Positions 1 to 5,293 of a stretch of DNA of 5,324 nt are shown in pieces. The DNA is taken from the NCBI GenBank assembly GCA_003519685.1, contig DOWG01000173.1, positions 1 to 5,324 on the forward strand. Direction: 5' to 3'. Origin of the DNA: Lachnospiraceae bacterium. GTDB lineage: Bacteria; Bacillota; Clostridia; Lachnospirales; Lachnospiraceae. The notes beneath the pieces were generated by a model. The model ran no database searches and was not told the origin of the DNA. It was given only the letters and a program-made list of their open reading frames with translations. Position 1 is the first letter of the stretch. Every line of letters begins with the position of its first letter. Both the position numbers and the translations under genes were made by a program.

Positions 1-138
1 TCAATTATGATATAAAAAAATAAAAATTCATTCACAGAGCTTATGTCTTATACTGCTTCCGTAAACTCCGTAATGCGTAAAACCCAAAACCTGCTGAAAT
101 GAGGAAATGCGGAAAAGAGCGCAAAAGGAAGCGTAGAA

Positions 139-1968
139 ATGAGGAGAATTATGAAAAATATTTGGGATATACTTACCGGCTTTCTAAAAAATCATGTTAA
201 GAAGGTAATATTTCTATGTTTCGCATCCCTTCTGGTCCTGTTTGCTATTATTTATCTTGTATCTGCAATGCAGGGAAAGAGTAAGAACTCGAATACAGAC
301 GATACGATGACCAAAGAGAATACAGACGGGACGGTTCCGTCTGACAAAGTACCCAGTCAGGCTCCAAGCGAAGATCCTACGGGAACACCGGATCTGATTT
401 CCGGGGATGAGAATTTACAGGAGACAGAGCCCCAGGAGATGAATGCGGAAGTACAATCGGATGCTAAGGATCCCCAGAAACAGGGAACCACTGGAGTGAA
501 AATGAATATCAAGGATCTTGCTGTTCCTAAGGATAAAGAAAAAAAGATTACATACGGTATTGACGTGGCAAAATGGCAAGGCGTTATTGATTGGAAGAAA
601 GTAAAAGAGGCCGGGGTACAATTTGCCATGATTCGTGTAGGTTATCGGACTCTGGACAACGGAGCTATTGTGGAAGATCCCTATGCCAAATATAATTTGC
701 AGCAGGCTTCAAAAAATGGTATTATGATAGGAGCTTATTTCTTTTCCACGGCATTAAGCGAAAAAGAAGCCAAAGAAGAGGCGGCGTGGGTCGCAGAGTT
801 TATTGCACCTTACCCGATTACCTATCCGGTTGCGTATAACTGTGAGGGATTTATGAATCCGGAGAACCGGCAATATGGGATTTCCAAGAAAGAGCGTACC
901 GATGCGGCAATTGCATTTTTAGATTACGTGAAGGAACAGGGATATACTCCGATGTTCTATGCAGCGAAGAATGAAATGGAGCAGAATGCGCAGTGGGATA
1001 CGGATACCATAAGCCAGCGTTACAAAGTCTGGGTTGCACAGTATCCGGAACGTTTTGACACAGAATCAAAGTCCTCCTATTCCGGTCCGCATGCTATGTG
1101 GCAATATACCAGCAAGGGAATCGCCTCCGGTGTGGAAAAGCCGGTGGATCTGAATGTTGCTTACTTTGGCTATAAGAAAATTGCAAAACCGAAGGATAAT
1201 ACGCCGCAGAAAGAGGTTTCTGCAGATCCCACAGATATAATTCAGTTTAAAAAGGTAAAGGAAACGGTTACCGCAAAGATTAAGACAAATCTCAGATCGG
1301 TTCCGTCTGCCGCGGATGCGGATACGGTTGCTGCCGTATTAAAAAATGGTGACACGGCGGTAAGAACCGGAATTGCGGAGAACGGCTGGTCCAGACTGAA
1401 GTATAAAGGGGAAACTTTGTATGCAGTAAGCAGTTATTTAACGACGGATTTGGATTATAAAGCTCCCGAGCCTACTCCCGCAGAAACCGGACCGATCTAT
1501 AAAAAAGTGAAGGAAGAGGTAACGGCTAAGGAAAAGGCGAACCTTCGCAGCGAACCGGGGACGGACCGTGAGGATACTATTAAAGAGGTTTTACTCTATG
1601 GAGATGTTGCAGTTCGGACCGGGATCGGAGATAATGGCTGGTCCAAAGTGGAATATAAGGGGCAGGTATTATATGCTTTAAGCAAATATTTAACGACCAA
1701 TCTAAAATATCAGGAGAAGGCGAAGCCATCGAAGGACAATCCGGAATCGGGTATTCACTTTACCGAGGTTAACGAGAAGGTGACGGCCAAAGAAGTGACG
1801 AATCTGCGGCTTGTTCCCAGTACCGAGGCAGAGGATACGGTTGCTGCTGTATTGCACAACGGAGATATTGCAGTTCGAACCGGAATCGGAGATAACGGCT
1901 GGTCCAGAGTGGAATACGATGGCAAGGTTTTATATGCGGTGACCAATTACTTAAAAGAAGCCGAATAG
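139..1968 (+). CDS. Membrane-anchored GH25 muramidase (lysozyme) with three SH3b repeats
   Basis: Predicted N-acetylmuramidase that cleaves the MurNAc-GlcNAc glycan backbone of peptidoglycan outside the cell, probably in wall remodelling or autolysis. The 609-residue protein has a basic N-terminus, one hydrophobic segment at about residues 22-44 (uncleaved anchor or signal peptide) and a polar D/E/T/P/S/K linker to about residue 135. The GH25 domain covers about 137-347, with IDVAKWQG (Asp142), NCEGF (234-238) and MWQYTSKG...VDLN (320-339, Asp337). Three SH3b-like repeats of about 68 residues follow at 369-437, 453-521 and 539-606, and probably bind the wall. The usual GH25 D-x-E pair reads N234-C-E236; the acid Glu is kept but the Asp is Asn. 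ATG 139 has AGGA nine bases upstream; ATG 151 (four codons later) has a stronger AGGAG but only four bases of spacing, so either could start. It is probably co-transcribed with the following DUF3783 gene. Family assignment is firm; the physiological role is inferred. Confidence 0.93.
   Translation: MRRIMKNIWDILTGFLKNHVKKVIFLCFASLLVLFAIIYLVSAMQGKSKNSNTDDTMTKENTDGTVPSDKVPSQAPSEDPTGTPDLISGDENLQETEPQEMNAEVQSDAKDPQKQGTTGVKMNIKDLAVPKDKEKKITYGIDVAKWQGVIDWKKVKEAGVQFAMIRVGYRTLDNGAIVEDPYAKYNLQQASKNGIMIGAYFFSTALSEKEAKEEAAWVAEFIAPYPITYPVAYNCEGFMNPENRQYGISKKERTDAAIAFLDYVKEQGYTPMFYAAKNEMEQNAQWDTDTISQRYKVWVAQYPERFDTESKSSYSGPHAMWQYTSKGIASGVEKPVDLNVAYFGYKKIAKPKDNTPQKEVSADPTDIIQFKKVKETVTAKIKTNLRSVPSAADADTVAAVLKNGDTAVRTGIAENGWSRLKYKGETLYAVSSYLTTDLDYKAPEPTPAETGPIYKKVKEEVTAKEKANLRSEPGTDREDTIKEVLLYGDVAVRTGIGDNGWSKVEYKGQVLYALSKYLTTNLKYQEKAKPSKDNPESGIHFTEVNEKVTAKEVTNLRLVPSTEAEDTVAAVLHNGDIAVRTGIGDNGWSRVEYDGKVLYAVTNYLKEAE
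1243..1956 (+). repeat. Three tandem SH3b-domain repeats inside the GH25 gene
   Basis: Three in-frame copies, spaced about 252 and 261 bases, start near 1243, 1495 and 1753. Each encodes VTAK..(T/A)NLR..P, then a GD.AVRTGI..NGWS.(L/V).Y.G..LYA core and a final YL. The third copy is mosaic. Its first half (1834-1853) matches copy 1 (1321-1340) in 19 of 20 bases, whereas copy 2 differs there. Its second half (1868-1917) matches copy 2 (1607-1656) in 45 of 50 bases by hand count. This suggests duplication and recombination between repeats. SH3b repeats in secreted wall hydrolases usually serve as wall-binding modules. Confidence 0.85.
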
Positions 1969-2040
1969 GGAGCGGCGGCTTCCCAAAAGAGATATAAAAT
2001 AAAATTTGAAGAAGTTTTACAAAAGGAGAGGAGTGGTCAG

Positions 2041-2433
2041 ATGAAAGCCAGCGTTTTATTATTTAATTTTACCGATAAATCCAGGGTACAAATGATTACC
2101 AGAGCATTACTGCCTCTTGGCATAAAAATTAAGAGGATTAGCAAAGAGGATTATCTTCAGCCGCTTGGTTTTCTGGCAGGTGTGAAGGAAATCGCTCCGG
2201 TTGAAGAAAAGTATAATGGAGAAGAACTGACAGAAGAAATGCTGCTAATGGCCGGGATCACCGGAAAGATGGTGGACCAGGTACTGTTGGCATTAAGGAA
2301 AACCGGTATTGGACGGATCAATTATAAAGCAGTACTTACCTTAACCAATCAATACTGGAGTGCGATGCAATTATACCAGGAGCTTGCCAAAGAGCATGAA
2401 ATGGTAACACAAAAAATCAATAACCCCCACTGA
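2041..2433 (+). CDS. DUF3783 domain protein of unknown function
   Basis: A 130-residue soluble protein with no signal peptide or membrane segment. It resembles the DUF3783 family found in clostridia: a short N-terminal alpha/beta part (KASVLLFNF, then a helix and LGIKIKRIS), and a conserved C-terminal block around residues 67-120 reading LLMAGITGKMVDQVLLALRK, then INYKAVLTLTNQYW and LYQELAKEHE. The KAVLT.TN..W pattern is the most diagnostic part. No catalytic motif is evident and the family has no established function that I know of. The start is secure: GGAGAGGAG lies seven bases before ATG 2041. The gene follows the GH25 muramidase after 72 bases with no strong terminator between them, so co-transcription is likely. 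That does not by itself show a wall function, because the pairing may be local. The length fits a complete family member. Confidence 0.8.
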   Translation: MKASVLLFNFTDKSRVQMITRALLPLGIKIKRISKEDYLQPLGFLAGVKEIAPVEEKYNGEELTEEMLLMAGITGKMVDQVLLALRKTGIGRINYKAVLTLTNQYWSAMQLYQELAKEHEMVTQKINNPH

Positions 2434-2445
2434 TAGAAGTGGAGG
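2424..2445 (+). other. Hairpin overlapping the end of the DUF3783 gene
   Basis: CCCCCAC (2424-2430) can pair with GTGGAGG (2439-2445) across an 8-base loop, with one C-A mismatch in seven positions. The left arm is the last coding sequence of the DUF3783 gene, and the TGA stop begins the loop. The bases after it (CTTGCCTT) are not a T-run, so it is a poor intrinsic terminator. It may protect or process the 3' end of the message. Confidence 0.4.
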
Positions 2446-2460
2446 CTTGCCTTAGGAATA

Positions 2461-2488
2461 TTGCTTTTTCTGCCAATTATGATACAAT
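2461..2488 (+). promoter_or_regulatory. Probable sigma-A promoter for the MATE transcript
   Basis: A TTGCTT -35 box (2461-2466) and a TACAAT -10 box (2483-2488) are separated by 16 bases, close to the vegetative consensus. The region just upstream of the -10 is A/T-rich (ATTATGA). A start near 2495-2497 would give a leader of about 80 bases before the MATE start codon, carrying the terminator at 2537-2564. This is the only good promoter seen between the DUF3783 stop and the MATE gene. Call is by eye. Confidence 0.55.
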
Positions 2489-2515
2489 ATATTTTAAGTG
2501 AGTGATTATAAACGA

Positions 2516-2566
2516 ATGATACTGTTCCAGAATTATAAAGCACTGCCGAGGCGGTGCTTTTTTTAA
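2516..2566 (+). other. Possible 16-codon leader ORF across the MATE attenuator
   Basis: ATG 2516 opens a reading frame encoding MILFQNYKALPRRCFF that ends at TAA 2564-2566. It runs through both arms of the terminator stem and stops in its T-tract, just before the MATE ribosome binding site. The same frame is open back to GTG 2498, close to the predicted transcription start. No good Shine-Dalgarno sequence precedes either start: the best is an AGTGAG-like stretch 14 bases before ATG 2516. Translation is therefore doubtful, and a 16-codon frame can be open by chance. It is listed because leader peptides that control terminators are known upstream of antibiotic resistance and efflux genes. Confidence 0.2.
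2537..2564 (+). terminator. Intrinsic terminator / attenuator in the MATE leader
   Basis: A 10-bp stem (2537-2546 with 2551-2560, AAAGCACTGC against GCGGTGCTTT, one G-T wobble) is closed by a CGAG tetraloop. It runs into seven T residues (2558-2564). This is a textbook Rho-independent terminator on the plus strand. The MATE ribosome binding site AAGGAG starts at 2565, leaving no room for a promoter between them, so MATE mRNA must read through this hairpin. It also terminates transcripts arriving from the GH25-DUF3783 unit. I found no convincing antiterminator pairing or known riboswitch in the roughly 45 bases upstream. Confidence 0.88.
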
Positions 2567-2578
2567 GGAGAATACATA

Positions 2579-3949
2579 ATGGCAGCGAAAAATATGACCG
2601 ATGGAAATATTACAAAGCACTTGTTATCCTTTGCATTTCCCATGATCTTGGGCAATTTATTTCAGCTGACTTACAATGCGGTGGATTCTATTATTGTAGG
2701 CCGATTCGCCGGAGAGAATGCCCTGGCCAGTGTCGGCACGGCAAATCCTGTAATGAATATTGTGATTTTTTTTATTGTAGGAATCTGCACCGGAGCGTCG
2801 GTACTCTTAAGCGAATATTACGGATCCGGAAATATGGAGAAATTTAAGAAGGAGCTTTCCACTTCTTTGACCGCAGGCATCCTGTTTTCTGTGTTGGTGA
2901 CCGGTATCTGTATTCTGCTTTCAAAGCCGATTTTGATCCTTCTTCGTACTCCCGGAGAAATTCTTGCCGATTCCGTTAAGTATCTTCAGGTAATCTTCAG
3001 TGGGTTGCTCTTTACTTTTATCTATAATATTTTTGCCGCCAGTCTCCGAAGTGTCGGTGATACGAAAACACCTTTACTATTTCTTATGATTTCCTCTATC
3101 TTAAATGGAGTCCTGGATTTGCTTTTTGTCGGCTATCTGAAGATGGGAGTTGTGGCAGCCGCTTATACCACGGTTTTTGCAGAAGCGGTATCTGCCATCT
3201 GCTGCGTCATTTATGTGTGGTACAAGGTGCCGGTCCTAAAGTTGAAAATGAAGGAAATAAGTATGGACCGTATCCTTTTAGTGAAGACAATTCGTTTTAG
3301 CTGGGCATCGGCGATGCAGCAGACAACTCTTTATGTCGGTAAAGTTCTAATTCAGGGAGCGGTAAATCCATTGGGTGTGGAAAGTATCGCAGCATTTAAT
3401 GCAGTAAACCGAATCGATGATTTTGCCTTTACACCGGAGCAGAGCATCGGTGCCGCTGTCACTACATTTGTTGCACAAAACAGAGGCGCGGATAAGAAGC
3501 AGCGTATCCTTAAGGGGCTGCGAACCGGGTTGCTGCTGGAAAATATCTATGGAATTGTGATTGGAGCGATCGTACTGGTTTCGGCAAGACCGATTATGTC
3601 ATTGTTTCTTTCTGCGGAGGAAAGTAAGTCCATTGCTCTGGGCGTCTTATATCTGACCTATATAGCCTTTTTATATATACTTCCGGCGAATACGAATGGT
3701 ATTCAGGGATTCTTCCGGGGAATGGGAGAAATGAATATAACCTGGCAGTCGACCTTTGTACAGATGCTATTCCGCGTCCTGCTTGCCTATCTTCTGATAC
3801 CGTATCTTGGATTTTCCGGAATCGCTTTTGCATGCTTTGGAGGATGGGCAGCGATGCTGCTATTTGAAGTTCCCAAGCTGGTAAAACGGGTAAAAACGAT
3901 GAAATCTGATGTAAAATGCGTAATCTCCGAGGGAGAGAAGAATTCATAA
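2579..3949 (+). CDS. MATE family efflux transporter (cation/drug antiporter)
   Basis: An inner-membrane antiporter of the multidrug and toxic compound extrusion family, which exports cationic drugs or metabolites in exchange for Na+ or H+. Its 456 residues are the usual length and contain about 12 hydrophobic segments in two six-helix lobes, with the interlobe join near residues 215-235. Family features are PMILGNLFQLTYNAVDSIIV (21-40, with Asp36 in helix 1 at the position of the conserved N-lobe acid), VGRFAGENALASVG (40-53), LRSVGDTKTP (156-165) and FVAQNRGA (297-304, the C-lobe counterpart). It ends in a basic cytoplasmic tail. The start is secure: AAGGAG (2565-2570) lies eight bases before ATG 2579. 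The gene sits directly behind an intrinsic terminator, so expression probably depends on conditional readthrough. The substrate cannot be told from sequence; drug, bile-compound or metabolite export are all possible. Confidence 0.94.
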   Translation: MAAKNMTDGNITKHLLSFAFPMILGNLFQLTYNAVDSIIVGRFAGENALASVGTANPVMNIVIFFIVGICTGASVLLSEYYGSGNMEKFKKELSTSLTAGILFSVLVTGICILLSKPILILLRTPGEILADSVKYLQVIFSGLLFTFIYNIFAASLRSVGDTKTPLLFLMISSILNGVLDLLFVGYLKMGVVAAAYTTVFAEAVSAICCVIYVWYKVPVLKLKMKEISMDRILLVKTIRFSWASAMQQTTLYVGKVLIQGAVNPLGVESIAAFNAVNRIDDFAFTPEQSIGAAVTTFVAQNRGADKKQRILKGLRTGLLLENIYGIVIGAIVLVSARPIMSLFLSAEESKSIALGVLYLTYIAFLYILPANTNGIQGFFRGMGEMNITWQSTFVQMLFRVLLAYLLIPYLGFSGIAFACFGGWAAMLLFEVPKLVKRVKTMKSDVKCVISEGEKNS

Positions 3950-3981
3950 TATCCTCTTTTATTGCAAATACTAATAGGGAA

Positions 3982-4045
3982 TTGCGAAATTCTCAAGATG
4001 AATGAATTGTGTATACACAATAGCTACAATATCGATGTTTCGCAA
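3982..4045. repeat. Concentric imperfect dyad around a 16-bp palindrome
   Basis: TTGCGAAA (3982-3989) and TTTCGCAA (4038-4045) form perfect 8-bp inverted arms. Their centre, between 4013 and 4014, is exactly that of the perfect palindrome at 4006-4021. The 16-base stretches between inner and outer arms pair poorly. There is no T-tract after the right arm, so it is not an obvious terminator. It lies 32 bases after the MATE stop and about 90 bases before the GNAT gene. It could be a multi-site operator, an RNA hairpin with a large internal loop, or the remnant of a small mobile element. Confidence 0.5.
4006..4021. promoter_or_regulatory. Perfect 16-bp palindrome, possible operator
   Basis: ATTGTGTATACACAAT is perfectly self-complementary, with a GTGTATACAC core. 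Short dyads with a GTATAC-type centre resemble sites bound by dimeric helix-turn-helix repressors such as some GntR-family proteins; this is resemblance only. A -10-like TACAAT lies just downstream at 4025-4030 but has no good -35 partner. No regulator gene is present in the window. The nearest downstream gene is the GNAT acetyltransferase. Confidence 0.45.
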
Positions 4046-4062
4046 ACGCCTAACAAATATTA

Positions 4063-4101
4063 AATAAAGTTTGCATCTGCATAGCATCTACAAACTTTAT
4101 T
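4063..4101. repeat. 11-bp A/T-rich inverted repeat before the GNAT gene
   Basis: AATAAAGTTTG (4063-4073) is perfectly complementary to CAAACTTTATT (4091-4101), with a 17-base loop that contains repeated GCAT words. The right arm ends in TTTATT, not a clean T-run, so it would be at best a weak terminator for MATE transcripts. It ends 34 bases before the likely GNAT start and could instead be an operator or a 5'-UTR structure for that gene. Confidence 0.5.
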
Positions 4102-4135
4102 ATGCACAGAAAACATGTGCAAAGAGAGGAGAAAA

Positions 4136-4435
4136 ATGATAGTAAATGATAAAAAGGATATTGATATGGAGATCAAGGAACAAAAAAATGCATTTTATAT
4201 CGGCGATAGTATCGGCAGTGCAATAGCAGTCATAACATTTCAGCCAAAGGGCGAGGATGCTATTGTAATCGACCATACCTTTGTAAAAGAGGAATATAGG
4301 AAACAGGGGATTGCTCATAGTCTGGTTATGAAAGTTGCAGATTATGCCCGCAGGGAGAATAAGAAGATCGTTCCGCAGTGTTCTTACGCAAGAGAGATGC
4401 TGACAAGGGATGATCGTTTTGAAGATGTATTATAA
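4136..4435 (+). CDS. Small GNAT-like N-acetyltransferase (GTLF3B/YjdJ type)
   Basis: A 99-residue cytoplasmic protein of the short single-domain GNAT branch (Acetyltransf_CG type), predicted to bind acetyl-CoA. In this numbering, visible features are the strand AIAVITF (29-35), VIDHTFV (44-50), the acetyl-CoA loop RKQGIAHSLV (55-64, a shortened R/Q-x-x-G-x-A signature), and IVPQCSYAREM (78-88) with the Pro-x-Cys common in this branch. The acceptor substrate is unknown. Three in-frame starts exist: 4115 (no good ribosome site), 4136 (AGGAG at 4127-4131, spacing only four bases) and 4166 (AAGGA, spacing seven). Relatives usually begin at the equivalent of MEIKE, favouring 4166 (89 residues). 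I chose 4136 for the stronger ribosome site, but 4166 is a real alternative. The gene stands alone and converges on the SIMPL gene. Its leader holds two inverted repeats. Confidence 0.82.
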   Translation: MIVNDKKDIDMEIKEQKNAFYIGDSIGSAIAVITFQPKGEDAIVIDHTFVKEEYRKQGIAHSLVMKVADYARRENKKIVPQCSYAREMLTRDDRFEDVL

Positions 4436-4487
4436 AGTTGGCAGTGCTTACTGCTTCGGGCAGCTTATCATGATGCATAGAGGATCT

Positions 4488-4605
4488 ATATTGATAGGAG
4501 TGTCATAAGTCATTTTAAGATTTTGGCATGAATAGGATCTTATATATATGCGGTCCTATTCATGTTCATGGTTTTTTATGTGACTTATGACACTCTTATC
4601 AATAT
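4488..4605. repeat. 118-bp nested inverted repeat (fold-back element or bidirectional terminator)
   Basis: Outer arms at 4488-4512 and 4581-4605 pair over 25 positions, 24 Watson-Crick plus one G-T (4497/4596). They share the core GAGTGTCATAAGTCA and its complement. A second stem inside (4527-4539 with 4552-4564, 13 pairs including one G-T, core CATGAATAGGA) closes a 12-base TATA-rich loop. A short T-run (4572-4577) lies between inner and outer right arms, so the inner hairpin could terminate plus-strand transcription. The element fills the convergent gap between the GNAT and SIMPL genes and ends one base before the SIMPL TAA stop (minus strand, 4608-4606). No obvious target-site duplication flanks the arms. 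It carries no gene. A MITE-like element and a convergent terminator are both plausible. Confidence 0.8.
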
Positions 4606-5247
4606 TTAATAAATAAATTCCACGGTTACGGATGCCGTAATATCCTGAGTGCCCGGTTCGACCGGAGTAACAGCTGTTCTTTCTCTTGTGGAAAACACAG
4701 CGGAAAACGGGACGGGAGCTACGCTGTTTTCTGTTATCCGGGCTGGAATGGGATTAACCGTGATGCCCAGGTTATGGGAAATAGAATTTGCCTTCTGATA
4801 AGCATTCTGAACTGCTAAGTTGAGAGCTTGCTGATAATACATATCGATGGCGGACACTTCAAAATTAATAAAATCCACGACATTGGCTCCGGCATTTACT
4901 GCGGTATCAATTACGGAACCAACGATATCCATATCACTTACATGAATTTCGTATATATTGCGAACCGAATAACCGCGATCGATTCGGGTGCCATTTTCAA
5001 AATCATATAGATGTTCGACAACATATTGGAAAGTTTTGATGTCCGTAATACCTAACTGCTGAATTGCATCCAGGAAAGACTGGCTAAGATTTGCATTTTC
5101 CTGCTGTACCTCAGTTAAATTATCACCCGTTGTTTGGACGCCGATCCGTAGAATGGCAATATCCGGAATGGCAGTTACTTTTCCCTGTCCGTTTAAAATC
5201 ATGGTATTATCCTTACGATTACTGATATTGTTATTGGAATAATTCAT
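4606..5247 (-). CDS. SIMPL-domain (DUF541) protein, cytoplasmic form
   Basis: A 213-residue protein of the SIMPL/DUF541 family, to which Gram-negative YggE and BP26 also belong. Members are linked to oxidative-stress and signalling roles, but the biochemical function is not settled. Diagnostic features are MILNGQGKVTAIPDIAILRI (16-35, the usual G.G.V...PD.A.. opening), VQQENANLSQSFLDAIQQLG (47-66), a YSVRNIYEIHVSD strand (93-105), a helix with ALNLAVQNAYQKANSISHNLG (141-161) and the final strand ITASVTVEFIY. Unlike YggE, it has no signal peptide or membrane segment, so it is probably cytoplasmic, as in some Bacillus and clostridial relatives. The start at 5247 is chosen because GAGGAGG (5255-5261 on the plus strand) lies seven bases upstream. 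A longer frame from 5289 overlaps a TATAAT -10 box and lacks a ribosome site. The gene appears monocistronic and converges on the GNAT gene. Confidence 0.9.
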   Translation of the reverse strand: MNYSNNNISNRKDNTMILNGQGKVTAIPDIAILRIGVQTTGDNLTEVQQENANLSQSFLDAIQQLGITDIKTFQYVVEHLYDFENGTRIDRGYSVRNIYEIHVSDMDIVGSVIDTAVNAGANVVDFINFEVSAIDMYYQQALNLAVQNAYQKANSISHNLGITVNPIPARITENSVAPVPFSAVFSTRERTAVTPVEPGTQDITASVTVEFIY

Positions 5248-5287
5248 AGCATTACCTCCTCGACTAACAATCAATCCTTGACTATTC

Positions 5288-5293
5288 ATTATA
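5288..5293 (-). promoter_or_regulatory. Probable -10 box for the SIMPL gene
   Basis: Read on the minus strand, 5293-5288 is a perfect TATAAT. The -35 is weak (a TTAATA-like hexamer about 18 bases upstream). A transcript starting near 5281 would have a leader of about 34 bases containing GAGGAGG, which fits translation from 5247 and argues against the upstream ATG at 5289. Confidence 0.45.

Noticed and set aside
1..138. Promoter for the GH25 gene, with -10-like TATACT at 49-54 or TATGAT at 6-11
   Set aside because: TATACT has no -35 better than three of six matches at suitable spacing, and a -35 for TATGAT would lie outside the window. The start of transcription cannot be placed.
1968..1984. 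Small hairpin GGGAGC-GGCG-GCTTCCC just after the GH25 stop
   Set aside because: The stem is only six pairs with a bulged T and is followed by A-rich sequence, not a T-tract, so it is not supported as a terminator between GH25 and DUF3783.
2490..2578. Known riboswitch in the MATE leader
   Set aside because: The roughly 45 bases before the terminator are too short and show none of the conserved cores of the riboswitch classes I know, and no antiterminator pairing was found.
2554..2847. 97-codon plus-strand frame overlapping the start of the MATE gene
   Set aside because: It begins inside the terminator stem, runs out of frame over conserved MATE sequence, and its translation is Cys/Arg-rich and not protein-like.
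3594..3947. 117-codon open frame on the minus strand inside the MATE gene
   Set aside because: Antisense shadow of a strongly supported transporter gene. The translation resembles no family I know and I saw no ribosome site.
3998..4063. 21-codon frame MNELCIHNSYNIDVSQTPNKY between MATE and GNAT
   Set aside because: No ribosome site and it lies across the concentric dyad, which explains the sequence better. The length is within chance.
4441..4465. Hairpins GCAGT-GCTT-ACTGC and CTGC-TTCGG-GCAG after the GNAT gene
   Set aside because: Both stems are only four to five pairs, compete for the same bases and lack a T-tract. The much stronger element at 4488-4605 is the better terminator candidate.
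4606..5289. Longer SIMPL reading frame starting at 5289 (227 residues)
   Set aside because: Its ATG overlaps a TATAAT promoter box and has no ribosome site. ATG 5247 has an ideal GAGGAGG seven bases upstream, and the extra 14 residues are not family-like.
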